From NCBI GenBank assembly GCA_020445255.1, contig JAGRGY010000002.1:62001-126000 (forward strand): DNA of 64,000 nt. The letters are read 5' to 3'. The position numbers and the translations under genes are program-made. This document shows positions 22,402 to 30,398 of this stretch, piece by piece (position 1 is the stretch's first letter; every line of letters starts with the position of its first letter). The stretch comes from Gammaproteobacteria bacterium (GTDB lineage: Bacteria > Pseudomonadota > Gammaproteobacteria > Chromatiales > Chromatiaceae). The notes below the pieces were generated by a model, which saw nothing but the letters and a program-made list of their open reading frames with translations, made no database searches and was not told the origin of the DNA.

Positions 22402-25224
22402 ATGAACACGCACGCGCTCAGCAACAGGATTCGGGGTCTGGTACTGGTTTTGACGCTGGGGCTCGCCGCGACGGCAGGCGCCGTCGATGCGCTCGCCACG
22501 CGCTACTACGAAGACGCCGTGGCCCGCTTCAGCGCCGGCGATCTGCGCGGCGCCGAGATCCAGCTCAAGAACACCCTGACCCGCGACCCCGGTCAACTGG
22601 CCGCCCGCATCCTGATGGGACGCGTGCAGCTCGGCCTGGAACGACCACGCGAGGCAGAGGAGTCACTGATCGAAGCGGAAAAGCTCGGCGCCGACCCGCT
22701 GCTGACCGCGCTGCCGCTGGCGCGCGCGCGCAATGCGCTCAGCAAGTACGCCGACAACATCCAGAAGATCGTACCGACCAGAGCGCCACCCGCGCTGCAG
22801 CCGGATCTGTGGGTCGAACTCGGGCTCGCGCGCCTGTACAGCCAGGACCCAGATGGTGCGGAGATCGCGTTCCAAGAAGCACTCAAGATCGACCCCTCGC
22901 ACCTCGCCGCCCGCGTGGGCCTCGCGCGTATCCCGCTCGCGGACCAACGCTTCGATGCGGCCACCCGGGCGGCGGACGCCGTGATCGCCGCGAATCCGGA
23001 TGCCGCTGACGCATGGTATGTCAAAGGCGCCGCGGCGCACGGTCAGGGCCGGTTCGGCGATGCCGCGGCTGCGTACGCAAAGGCCCGCGAACTGGATCCC
23101 CGCCACCTGCAGGCGGCGATTGGCGAGGCCACTGCCCTGCTCGAGGGCGGCAAGCCTGGCGACACCGTCGCGCTGCTCGACCCGCTGCGAGGCCAACACC
23201 CCGGCAGTGTGATCATCCCGTACATCCAGTCCGAGGCACTGAAGGCGCTGGGACGCACCGCCGAGTCGGAAAAGGCGTTGGCCGCGGCGTCGGCGATCAT
23301 CCGCAGCTTCGCGCCGACCGATGTCGCGGGCCGGCCGGCCGATCTGCTGCTGTTCGGCACCATCGCATTCGACACCGGACAGTTGGAGACGGCATACAAG
23401 TTCCTGGCGCTGTACGTCGAGCTGCAGGGTGGCGACATCCAGGGCCGCAAGATGCTCGGCAAGACCCTGCTTGCACTGGGCAAGCCGGGTGACGCGCGCC
23501 AGGTGCTGGTGCGGGCCTCTGCCGCGGAACTGGCCGACGCCGAGGCACTCGCACTGCTCGGCGATGCCAACATCCAGCTCGGCGACCTGGTTGCCGCCGA
23601 GCGCTACTACCGCAACGCATTGAAAAATCACAAAGGTGGACCCGCGATCGTGCGCCGCCTCGCGATGGCGCAGTTCCAGAGCGGCCGGCGTGATCTGGCG
23701 CTGGGGACGCTGCAGGAACTGGTCGACAAGACCCAGGGGGCGTCCGGCAGTGATACGTCGCTGCTGCTGGGCATGCTGTACTACAGCGAAGGACGGATCA
23801 ACGAGGCCGCCGGACTGGCCGAGCGTATCGTCAAGCAGGAGCCGAAAAACTACAACGCCCGCAACCTGCTCGGCCTGATCGCGCTCGCCAGAGGCGATGC
23901 GGCGAAGGGCCGCCGGATGCTCGAGGAGATCGTCGCTGCGCAACCCGACTTCCGCCCGGCGCGCTACAACCTGATCAAGCTGGACATCGCGCAGGGCCGC
24001 ACCGCGGTCGCCGCGGCCGCGCTGCGCGAGATCATCGCGCGTGACCCCAAGGATTCCCGTGCCCTGCTCGAGGCGGCGCGACTGGCCCAGTCCCAGGGCG
24101 ACCTGCGCGTCGCGATCGCGAACCTGGAGAAGATCCGCGAACTCGAACCGAATAACGTGCAGACCAATGTCGAACTGATCAACGCCTACCTGGCGCTGCG
24201 AGATACCGATCAGGCGATGAACCGGGCACTTGAACTGGATCGCACGGTGCCGAACGATTTCGATGTCAAGGACGCGCTCGCGCGCGTGCAGATCGCACGC
24301 GGCGAAAACACGGATGCCGCCAACACGCTCAAGGAGGTCAACCGTTTCGCCGGTGAGGACGCGCAGAGGCTGGTCTACACCGGCCGCCTGCAGGCCATGG
24401 TGCGGGCCGATGAGGACGCGGCCTGGTCCTTTACCAAGGCGTTGACGATACAACCCGACAACCTGGATGCACGCATCGCCCTCGCCGGCGCGCTGTTCCG
24501 ACAGCGCAAGCTCGACGACGCAGAGTCGGAGATCGACCAGGTGCTGCAGCGTGCGCCGCGCAATGTACCCGCACTCACGCTGCTGGGAGACCTGCGCATG
24601 GCCCAGGGGCGCGCGGCCGACGCGGTGGTGATCTACAGCCAGGCGCGCGCGGTCGCCGACGTGCCGCAGGCCGTGGTCGGTCTGCACCGCGCACTGATGA
24701 CCCTCGGGCGCCAGGACGAGGCCCTCGGGGCCATCGAGGAGTGGAATGCGAAACACCCGGGCAACCCGCTCGTGACGGGCCTGCTGGCCAACCACCTGCA
24801 GTACGTGGGAGACACCGCCGGCGCGTTGGTGCTGCGCAGGAAGATGGTCGAGTTACAACCCGGGAACGCGGCCGCGTGGAAGAACCTGGCCGCCGCGCTG
24901 GCCGACACCGACAACGAGAGCGCGCTGAAGGCCGCGCTGCGCGCCCAGGAGCTAGCGCCGAACGACCCGGCCGTGCTCGACGCCGTCGGCTGGACCCTGA
25001 TCCAGATCGGAGAGCTCGACAAGGGGCTGGCCAACCTGCGCGAGGCGCTGGCCCGCGATGCCACCAATCCGACGATCCGCTACCACCTGGGCGTCGCGCT
25101 GCAGGAATTCGGCAATCTGCCCGAGGCGCGGCGGGAATTGGAACAGGCGCTGCGGCTGTCGAAGAATTTTCCAGAGCGCGACGATGCCAAGGCACGCATC
25201 ATTGCCCTGCCGCCAACGCGTTAG
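22402..25224 (+). CDS. prsT: PEP-CTERM/XrtA system TPR-repeat protein PrsT
   Basis: 940 residues with a signal peptide (GLVLVLTLGLAATAGAVDA). The remainder is tandem tetratricopeptide repeats: I can follow about twenty helical pairs, for example YYEDAVARFSAGDLRGAEIQ at the start. Size, signal peptide and the ALATRYYEDAVARF opening fit PrsT, a periplasmic TPR protein found with exosortase A (XrtA), the PrsK/PrsR two-component pair and exopolysaccharide genes. It is expected to be a scaffold in export or assembly of exopolysaccharide and PEP-CTERM proteins. The exosortase itself is not in this window. A PEP-CTERM target gene follows immediately, supporting the assignment. Confidence 0.9.
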   Translation: MNTHALSNRIRGLVLVLTLGLAATAGAVDALATRYYEDAVARFSAGDLRGAEIQLKNTLTRDPGQLAARILMGRVQLGLERPREAEESLIEAEKLGADPLLTALPLARARNALSKYADNIQKIVPTRAPPALQPDLWVELGLARLYSQDPDGAEIAFQEALKIDPSHLAARVGLARIPLADQRFDAATRAADAVIAANPDAADAWYVKGAAAHGQGRFGDAAAAYAKARELDPRHLQAAIGEATALLEGGKPGDTVALLDPLRGQHPGSVIIPYIQSEALKALGRTAESEKALAAASAIIRSFAPTDVAGRPADLLLFGTIAFDTGQLETAYKFLALYVELQGGDIQGRKMLGKTLLALGKPGDARQVLVRASAAELADAEALALLGDANIQLGDLVAAERYYRNALKNHKGGPAIVRRLAMAQFQSGRRDLALGTLQELVDKTQGASGSDTSLLLGMLYYSEGRINEAAGLAERIVKQEPKNYNARNLLGLIALARGDAAKGRRMLEEIVAAQPDFRPARYNLIKLDIAQGRTAVAAAALREIIARDPKDSRALLEAARLAQSQGDLRVAIANLEKIRELEPNNVQTNVELINAYLALRDTDQAMNRALELDRTVPNDFDVKDALARVQIARGENTDAANTLKEVNRFAGEDAQRLVYTGRLQAMVRADEDAAWSFTKALTIQPDNLDARIALAGALFRQRKLDDAESEIDQVLQRAPRNVPALTLLGDLRMAQGRAADAVVIYSQARAVADVPQAVVGLHRALMTLGRQDEALGAIEEWNAKHPGNPLVTGLLANHLQYVGDTAGALVLRRKMVELQPGNAAAWKNLAAALADTDNESALKAALRAQELAPNDPAVLDAVGWTLIQIGELDKGLANLREALARDATNPTIRYHLGVALQEFGNLPEARRELEQALRLSKNFPERDDAKARIIALPPTR

Positions 25225-25233
25225 CGCAAACCC

Positions 25234-25312
25234 GCGGCCGACAGCACCTTCGGGGCCCCAAGAACGCTGACAGTTTTTTTTACACATTTCGAAAAAATCC
25301 GCTGTCGGCCGC
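25234..25312. repeat. 12-bp perfect inverted repeat between prsT and the PEP-CTERM gene
   Basis: GCGGCCGACAGC at 25234-25245 is repeated inverted, GCTGTCGGCCGC, at 25301-25312, separated by 55 AT-rich bases that include a run of eight T (25274-25281). The core CGACAGC recurs at 25405-25411, just upstream of the sigma-54 promoter. It could act as an RNA stem ending prsT transcription or as paired activator sites. The spacing upstream of the promoter (about 110-185 bases) suits enhancer-binding proteins. Confidence 0.55.
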
Positions 25313-25421
25313 CGTGACGACCGCGTCGAACTTTAAAATCCCGCGCCTGGTAGAACACAGTCAATTGTTTTTAATAGGTATTTTTCAAGACGATCGACTA
25401 TGGGCGACAGCAGCGGATCCG

Positions 25422-25437
25422 TGGCACGATTCCTGCT
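25422..25437 (+). promoter_or_regulatory. sigma-54 (RpoN) promoter for the PEP-CTERM gene
   Basis: TGGCACG, 4 bases (ATTC), then CTGCT: the -24 GG (25423-25424) and -12 GC (25435-25436) have the required spacing and only one base departs from consensus TGGCACG-N4-TTGCW. The predicted start near 25448 leaves a leader of about 50 bases. RpoN with the PrsR regulator is known to drive PEP-CTERM genes in floc-forming bacteria, which fits the neighbouring prsT. Confidence 0.75.
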
Positions 25438-25499
25438 TTTCACTGCGTGACTAAAGAATTTGGCCTGTCCCAAATTAACTACAACCGAATAAAGCGAAC

Positions 25500-26399
25500 A
25501 TGGGTCGTAGCATGAACATTAAGAAAACTCTGGTGCTGGGTATCCTGGCGTGCGCGGCGTCGGGCGCCTACGCGACGGGTGGTGGTAATTCCTGGTATGA
25601 CAAGAACCATGACTGCAACCCCCCCTCGGGCGGTGGCGGCGGTTGCGTGGTCACCTGGGATTTCACCGACAACGCCACGGCGGTGACCGGCGACCAGACC
25701 GGCGGCGGTAACGTCTACCCCAACACCGGCAACTACACGCTGGTGGTGCATGGCTTCACCGTCGGCGCCAACACCATGTACAACCCCAGCAGCGTCCGGG
25801 GCCAGATCGGCGACGGCGACTCCACCTACGCGACCGACCTGACCGGCAGCGACTACGGTGTCGGTGTCCATGCACCCGGTGAGAGCGCTCACTGGGGCAC
25901 CAAGATCGACAACCTGAAGACCGATTCCGAAACGAATTACCTGCGTGACGCGATCCTGCTGGATTTCGGCAGCTGCCTGGTGTCGGTCGACCAGATCGGT
26001 CTGAAATCGATCTATGACACCGACTTCGAATTGTGGGCCTATACCGGTGATGTCGAACTGGTCGGCAACGACGACTCTGTGATCCCGCAGATCCCCGACT
26101 ACGATACCTGGAGTGTCAACACCGACTGGTCGCTCGTGTCGCAGAACAGCGGTGGCTCCTACGATCGGACCGCAGACATCAACAGCTCGATCACCTCGCG
26201 GTACTTCGTGCTGATCGCCGGCAAGAACGGCGGTGACTACAATAACGATGCGTTCCGAATGATGAACCTGACCGTGACCTGCGATCCGAACAACTGCCAG
26301 CCGGGCACGCCGCCGACCGGAGTTCCGGTCCCGGGCACGCTCGCTCTGCTCGGCATCGGCGCATTGGCCACGCGTCGCCGCTTCGCGAAGTTGAGCTGA
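25500..26399 (+). CDS. PEP-CTERM sorting-domain protein, exported
   Basis: 299 residues (or 295 if translation starts at ATG 25512, where MNIKKTLVLG is a more typical signal peptide start). A signal peptide is followed by a glycine-, aspartate- and asparagine-rich region with no recognised enzyme motif. The C terminus is the sorting signal: VPVPGTLALLGIGAL, a hydrophobic span, then TRRRFAKLS. The motif reads VPVPGT rather than the commonest VPEP, still within the known variation. An exosortase is expected to cleave this tail and release the protein or attach it to the extracellular matrix. A strong terminator follows at 26434. The sigma-54 promoter upstream suggests expression dependent on PrsR-like activation. 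Confidence 0.88.
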   Translation: MGRSMNIKKTLVLGILACAASGAYATGGGNSWYDKNHDCNPPSGGGGGCVVTWDFTDNATAVTGDQTGGGNVYPNTGNYTLVVHGFTVGANTMYNPSSVRGQIGDGDSTYATDLTGSDYGVGVHAPGESAHWGTKIDNLKTDSETNYLRDAILLDFGSCLVSVDQIGLKSIYDTDFELWAYTGDVELVGNDDSVIPQIPDYDTWSVNTDWSLVSQNSGGSYDRTADINSSITSRYFVLIAGKNGGDYNNDAFRMMNLTVTCDPNNCQPGTPPTGVPVPGTLALLGIGALATRRRFAKLS

Positions 26400-26433
26400 A
26401 CCCGAACAACAACGACTGATACGACCCAATCGA

Positions 26434-26458
26434 AGCCCGGCACCATGCCGGGCTTTTT
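26434..26458 (+). terminator. rho-independent terminator after the PEP-CTERM gene
   Basis: A 9-bp perfect stem (AGCCCGGCA, loop CCA, TGCCGGGCT) is followed by TTTT. It lies 35 bases after the stop codon. Confidence 0.9.
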
Positions 26459-26813
26459 CTTTGCTCGGGCGATGGCACGACGAGACCGCGCGAAGTTCAC
26501 CGCGGAGACCCAGCCAGGTCCCATCACCGGCGCCCGCACGGCGTGCCGAGGTTGTCGCAGCAGTTTCGTGTCTCGCCACCAGCTGGCGCCCGCAGGTGGC
26601 ACGGGCGATCTGCCGCGTAGCCTTCGCGTTCAAAGCGTGTACCGGCGTAGACGGCAGGGTCGTTTGCTGCACACACCTCGCCCAACCGGCGCCGGGTTAT
26701 CCGGGCCACGCGGGGCGGTCTGCCAGACGGCATCCGATGCGCTGAACCGGTCACTCAGGAGCCAGCGCCGGTGCGGGGCGCCCGGACAGGGTTCTGATTG
26801 ATTCGTTACCGAC
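26459..26813. other. 355-base gap, nothing recognised
   Basis: Lies between the PEP-CTERM terminator and the end of minE, genes that converge on it. Short open frames on both strands lack homology and ribosome sites. A TGGCACG at about 26597 was checked as a sigma-54 site but its -12 element is misplaced. Confidence 0.5.
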
Positions 26814-27059
26814 CTAGTCGGGCAGAACGATGTTCAGCTCCAGGATCTCCTGGCCGCCATCCCGTTCGACGTTGACCGTCACGGCATCGTTGTCGACAGC
26901 GACGTATTTCTGGATCACCTGCAACAGATCACGCTGCAGTTGCGGAAGATACGAGGGCCCACCGCCGCGCCGGTCGTGGGCGACCAGAATCTGCAGCCGT
27001 TCCTTGGCGACGGCGGCCGAGTTGCTCTTACGCTGCCGGAAGAAATCGAGCAGTGCCAT
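26814..27059 (-). CDS. minE: cell division topological specificity factor MinE
   Basis: 81 residues from ATG 27059. It begins [11 protein letters not shown], the conserved membrane-targeting and MinD-binding start of MinE, and continues [14 protein letters not shown], the anti-MinCD helix/strand. The rest is the dimeric topological-specificity domain. MinE stimulates MinD ATPase so that MinCD oscillates and the Z-ring forms at mid-cell. A start two codons earlier (ATG 27065) gives an ATGA overlap with the minD stop, but the GGGGG ribosome site is better spaced for 27059 and the family N terminus agrees. Confidence 0.95.
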   Translation of the reverse strand: MALLDFFRQRKSNSAAVAKERLQILVAHDRRGGGPSYLPQLQRDLLQVIQKYVAVDNDAVTVNVERDGGQEILELNIVLPD

Positions 27060-27061
27060 GT

Positions 27062-27871
27062 TCATCCCCCGAAAAGGCGCCCGAAGAGGCCCTTCTTCTC
27101 AACCGACAGGAAACGGTGCGGCAGGTCCTCGCCGAGATACCGCGCGACCATGTCGCTGTAGGCCTTGCCGGCATTGCTGTCGCGGTCGAGTATCACGGGC
27201 GATCCGGCATTCGATGCATTGAGCACGGCACTCGATTCGGGAATCACCCCGATCAGGTCCAGCGAAAGGATCTCCTGCACATCCTCGAGCGCCAGCATCT
27301 CGCCGCGCTGCACGCGCTCGGGCGAATACCGCGTGACCAGAAGAAACTCGCGGATCCCCTCCTGACCCTGCTCGGCGCGCCGCGACTTGCTCGACAGGAT
27401 GCCGATCATGCGATCCGAGTCGCGCACCGAGGAAACCTCCGGATTGGTGACGACAATCGCATCGTCGGCAAAGTACATCGCCATCGTCGCACCGCGTTCA
27501 ATGCCGGCCGGTGAATCGCAGACGATGAACTCGAACTCACGCCCCAGCTCTTCGAGCACCTGGCCTACGCCTTCGACCGTCAGCGCGTCCTTGTCCCGGG
27601 TCTGCGATGCGGGGAGGATGAACAGATTGGGGCTGCGCTTGTCCTTGATCAGCGCCTGGCCGACATTGGCGTCGCCCTGGATCACGTTGACGAAGTCGTA
27701 AACGACGCGGCGCTCGCACCCCATGATCAGGTCGAGGTTGCGCAGACCGACATCGAAGTCGATGACGACGGTCCGGAACCCGCGTTCGGCGAGCCCCATC
27801 GCGAACGCCGCGCTGGTCGTGGTCTTGCCCACACCCCCCTTTCCGGAGGTGACTACGATGATGCGTGCCAA
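27062..27871 (-). CDS. minD: septum site-determining ATPase MinD
   Basis: 269 residues, virtually the E. coli length. The deviant Walker A loop [10 protein letters not shown] puts the signature lysines at positions 11 and 16, and the C terminus [12 protein letters not shown] is the amphipathic membrane-targeting helix. A TTG start at 27871 is preferred: AAGGAG lies 7 bases upstream and translation then begins (M)[12 protein letters not shown] as in the family. The longer frame to 27925 has no ribosome site. MinD recruits MinC to the inner membrane and is displaced by MinE; the three genes are in the order minC-minD-minE on this strand. Confidence 0.96.
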   Translation of the reverse strand: MARIIVVTSGKGGVGKTTTSAAFAMGLAERGFRTVVIDFDVGLRNLDLIMGCERRVVYDFVNVIQGDANVGQALIKDKRSPNLFILPASQTRDKDALTVEGVGQVLEELGREFEFIVCDSPAGIERGATMAMYFADDAIVVTNPEVSSVRDSDRMIGILSSKSRRAEQGQEGIREFLLVTRYSPERVQRGEMLALEDVQEILSLDLIGVIPESSAVLNASNAGSPVILDRDSNAGKAYSDMVARYLGEDLPHRFLSVEKKGLFGRLFGG

Positions 27872-27878
27872 CTGAGTA

Positions 27879-27884
27879 CTCCTT
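27879..27884 (-). promoter_or_regulatory. ribosome binding site that fixes the TTG start of minD
   Basis: AAGGAG on the minus strand, 7 bases before TTG 27871; it decides the start over the longer open frame. Confidence 0.8.
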
Positions 27885-27929
27885 TGGACCGATGGTCCGC
27901 GTTGGTCTGAGTGAAACCGTGCCACCCGG

Positions 27930-28658
27930 TCAGAGCAGCTCGAATCTCAGCGCCTCGCCGTCGAGCCGGATACGGACGGCACGACCGAGATAGCGGCTTT
28001 CGAGATTTTCGCTGACCCGGTAGCGACCAGCGATCGACACCAGCTCGGCGCCGAGCTCGCGGCAAAAGATCTGCGCCGACGCGTCGCCGGCGTAACCGGC
28101 CATCGCACGCCCGCGCAGCGGCCCGTAGGCATGCAGGTTGCCGGCCGCCATGACCTCGGCGCCCGAACTGACGCCGCCGAGCAGCACCAGGTCGCCGCGT
28201 TCAGCGACGATGCGCTGGCCCGAACGCACCGGTTTGTCGATCACCGTCGACGCCTGGGTGGCCGGTGCGGCGGCGACCGCCAGCACCTTTTGCCCCGTAT
28301 CACCCTGGTCCTGCGACCGGCGCAACGCCGGCATCACGGCGATCTCGAGGGCCAGGGCCTGCTGTCGCTGGTGCTCCGAGGCGCCGCGTACGCCAATCGG
28401 GATCATGCCGTGTCCACGCAGCATGCCGACGATCATCGGCAACTCGTCCAGTCGATCCCGGTCCGGCAGCTGTGACAGGTCGATGGCGACCGGCGCCTGG
28501 TCGAAGAACGACGGCAGCTTTGCCACCTGTTGGGCGATAAATGCGTCGAGGCCGCCCAGGTCGATTGCGCGCAGCACCAGGGTCGGAAGATTGAATTGCC
28601 CGGCCTTCATATCGAAGGACGGCAAGGGCGCATCGCTGCGCGCGGATTGTTCGGACAT
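27930..28658 (-). CDS. minC: septum site-determining protein MinC
   Basis: 242 residues. The N-terminal MinC_N domain (FNLPTLVLRAIDLGGLDAFI) inhibits FtsZ assembly, and the C-terminal beta-helix domain (ERGDLVLLGGVSSGAEVMAA, then GNLHAYGPLRGRAMAGY) dimerises and binds MinD; the AGYAGD/RG pattern is conserved. A ~30-residue linker rich in alanine and glutamine joins them. ATG 28658 (MSEQSARSD) is preferred; a longer frame to 28859 is arginine-rich and unlike the family, though ATG 28694 cannot be excluded. First gene of the minCDE unit, 58 bases before minD. Confidence 0.94.
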   Translation of the reverse strand: MSEQSARSDAPLPSFDMKAGQFNLPTLVLRAIDLGGLDAFIAQQVAKLPSFFDQAPVAIDLSQLPDRDRLDELPMIVGMLRGHGMIPIGVRGASEHQRQQALALEIAVMPALRRSQDQGDTGQKVLAVAAAPATQASTVIDKPVRSGQRIVAERGDLVLLGGVSSGAEVMAAGNLHAYGPLRGRAMAGYAGDASAQIFCRELGAELVSIAGRYRVSENLESRYLGRAVRIRLDGEALRFELL

Positions 28659-29048
28659 GTTTGCTGGGACCTGCTCAGACTGCACACACGTCATCGACGG
28701 CGTTCCATTATTCGACCTACGGGGCGCGGTGGGCACGGTTTGGCCTTCGTAGCGGCCTGCGCCGAAACATCGCACGCTGCAGGCGGGGGTGGCCAAGCGC
28801 CCGGTGACGCCCCTCCCGATCGGCCCAGCCGCCGTCGCCCGTCGTTCATGCGTGCACACTCACCTCCTCCGCTCATGTTCCGCGAACCGATGCGGAAAGA
28901 GGCGACGGCGCGTTTGCCGCGTGCATGGGTCGCATCCGACCCGGAAACGGCATACCCGGTATCCACCAGGCCGCAGAGTCTATCCGAATTCGCCGCCGGG
29001 TGTGGCGCGTGCTTCACATTTTGAGGGATGACCGCGTCGGGCGAGCGG
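28659..29048. other. 390-base gap carrying the minC promoter region
   Basis: No gene is supported. It separates minC from the end of the upstream minus-strand coiled-coil gene. A 7-bp stem (29029-29035 with 29045-29051) overlaps that gene's stop codon but has no T run in the minus direction, so it is at best a weak terminator. Confidence 0.45.
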
Positions 29049-29591
29049 TCAGTTCGGCATGACAGGATTCATCGAGCCCATCGGTCCGGCGATTTGATGG
29101 ACGTTCATGCGCATCACGCTCATCCCGACCGTCATCCAGTGCATCTGCTCGGCAATGCTTCCCATCGCCCCGCGAACCTGCGCCATGTCGTCATTGATCG
29201 TAAGCATGTCGCTGCCCACCGTTTCCATGCTCGCGTGGATTTTCGGCATGACCTCGGTGACAACATGCATGTGCTCGGCGATCGGGGACATGTAGCGGAT
29301 ACTCCGGTCGAAGTGCTGCACCCGCTGCGCGACCATGTCCATGTCGTGGTCGACGCGCGAAAGATTGCGATACATCGATTCCATGTTCTCGACGATGCCG
29401 TTCAGGTCCTGATACAGCACCCTGACGTAGTAGACGTTGACGCAGGCGAGGATGACCAGCAACAGCGAGATCACGAGGATGACGGCATCGGTCACCTTGA
29501 AGTGCCGGTGACGCTCATCGACGTGCAGTTGGGTCTCGCGGCCGAGCCGCGCCATGACCTGGATGATTGGGCTGCGTGGATCGACGCTCAT
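29049..29591 (-). CDS. unknown single-span membrane protein with Met/His-rich coiled coil
   Basis: 180 residues from ATG 29591, which follows CGAGGTG by a good distance. One transmembrane helix (about 36-58, AVILVISLLLVILACVNVYYV) is followed by a ~120-residue helical region. That region has hydrophobic heptads and unusually many methionines and histidines (MHWMTVGMSVMRMNVHQI near the end). The short N terminus is charged and probably cytoplasmic, putting the coil in the periplasm. I do not recognise a named domain. The next gene upstream (29652-30233) has the same architecture and similar heptads, so the two are probably paralogues that may pair. Met/His richness could mean metal binding or simply the coil chemistry. 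Confidence 0.75.
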   Translation of the reverse strand: MSVDPRSPIIQVMARLGRETQLHVDERHRHFKVTDAVILVISLLLVILACVNVYYVRVLYQDLNGIVENMESMYRNLSRVDHDMDMVAQRVQHFDRSIRYMSPIAEHMHVVTEVMPKIHASMETVGSDMLTINDDMAQVRGAMGSIAEQMHWMTVGMSVMRMNVHQIAGPMGSMNPVMPN

Positions 29592-29651
29592 ACCGCCATC
29601 ACCTCGACGCGGCACCGGCCACATACCGGTATCGTTGATTGCTGCACCGCA

Positions 29652-30233
29652 TCATGGGAACGGAAACAGCTTGTTGAGGGTGCGCGCCGGCTTCGCCATG
29701 CGTTGCATCTCGATGCTCATTGCCTGGACCTCGAGGTTCATCAGGTTCATCGTCACCGCGATGCCGTCCACATTGGCCCGGGTGCCGGTCATGTGCTCGC
29801 CAATGCTGTCCAGACTCTCGCTGATACCGTCCGTGATCTCACTGATGCCGACGATTTCGCTGGTCAGCGACGCGGTGTCCTGCTCAATGTGCTTCAACTG
29901 CGCGACCTGCGACTCCATCGAGCCGAGGTGCTCGACGATCTCGTCCATGCGCATCGACACCGCCGAGAAATGCGTGTTCATCGATCCGACGACATTCGAG
30001 ATGCGGTTTATCTGCGAGCTGAGGGTGAGCAGAAGCACCAGGATCGAGAAAGCGATTACCGACAGGATGATGAGGCCGGCGCGGATGCTGTAGTTCAGGC
30101 GGTCGCCGAGTTTGTTCTTGACGTCGATCTGGCTCAGTACGATCCCTTCGAATGAACTGAGCGCACGAAGATACTGCTGCTGCAGAATCGCGTCGTCGGT
30201 AACGGCGCGCGCTTCGTTGGGCTCGTTGTCCAT
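29652..30233 (-). CDS. unknown single-span membrane protein with coiled coil, partner of the preceding type
   Basis: 193 residues. A ~50-residue charged N terminus leads into one TM helix (about 52-74, AGLIILSVIAFSILVLLLTL), then a long helical region with regular heptads (MRMDEIVEHLGSMESQVAQL) and an aromatic FPFP end. The architecture matches the neighbour 61 bases downstream. The coil resembles chemoreceptor or MCE-adjacent tethers in style, but no signalling tip or enzyme motif is present. The pair lies between a histidine kinase/cyclic-di-GMP unit and minCDE on the same strand. Function unknown; a periplasm-spanning or envelope-organising role is conjecture. Confidence 0.78.
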   Translation of the reverse strand: MDNEPNEARAVTDDAILQQQYLRALSSFEGIVLSQIDVKNKLGDRLNYSIRAGLIILSVIAFSILVLLLTLSSQINRISNVVGSMNTHFSAVSMRMDEIVEHLGSMESQVAQLKHIEQDTASLTSEIVGISEITDGISESLDSIGEHMTGTRANVDGIAVTMNLMNLEVQAMSIEMQRMAKPARTLNKLFPFP

Positions 30234-30398
30234 GATTCATCCGTAATGGCGATCGGGATTCGACGCGCGCGTGCATGCGTGGCGCCGGAGATACTGCTGT
30301 GTTTGCAGGATTCTGGCACATTCGCTACGGGGTGGGTGCCGCGAACGCAGCGGCAACGCGCAAACCGGCACGCTGCCGGCACCGTTATTTGATCCGCG

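Noticed and set aside
26590..26620. Second sigma-54 promoter
   Set aside because: TGGCACG is present but the nearest TGC is two bases too far for a -24/-12 promoter, and no gene follows.
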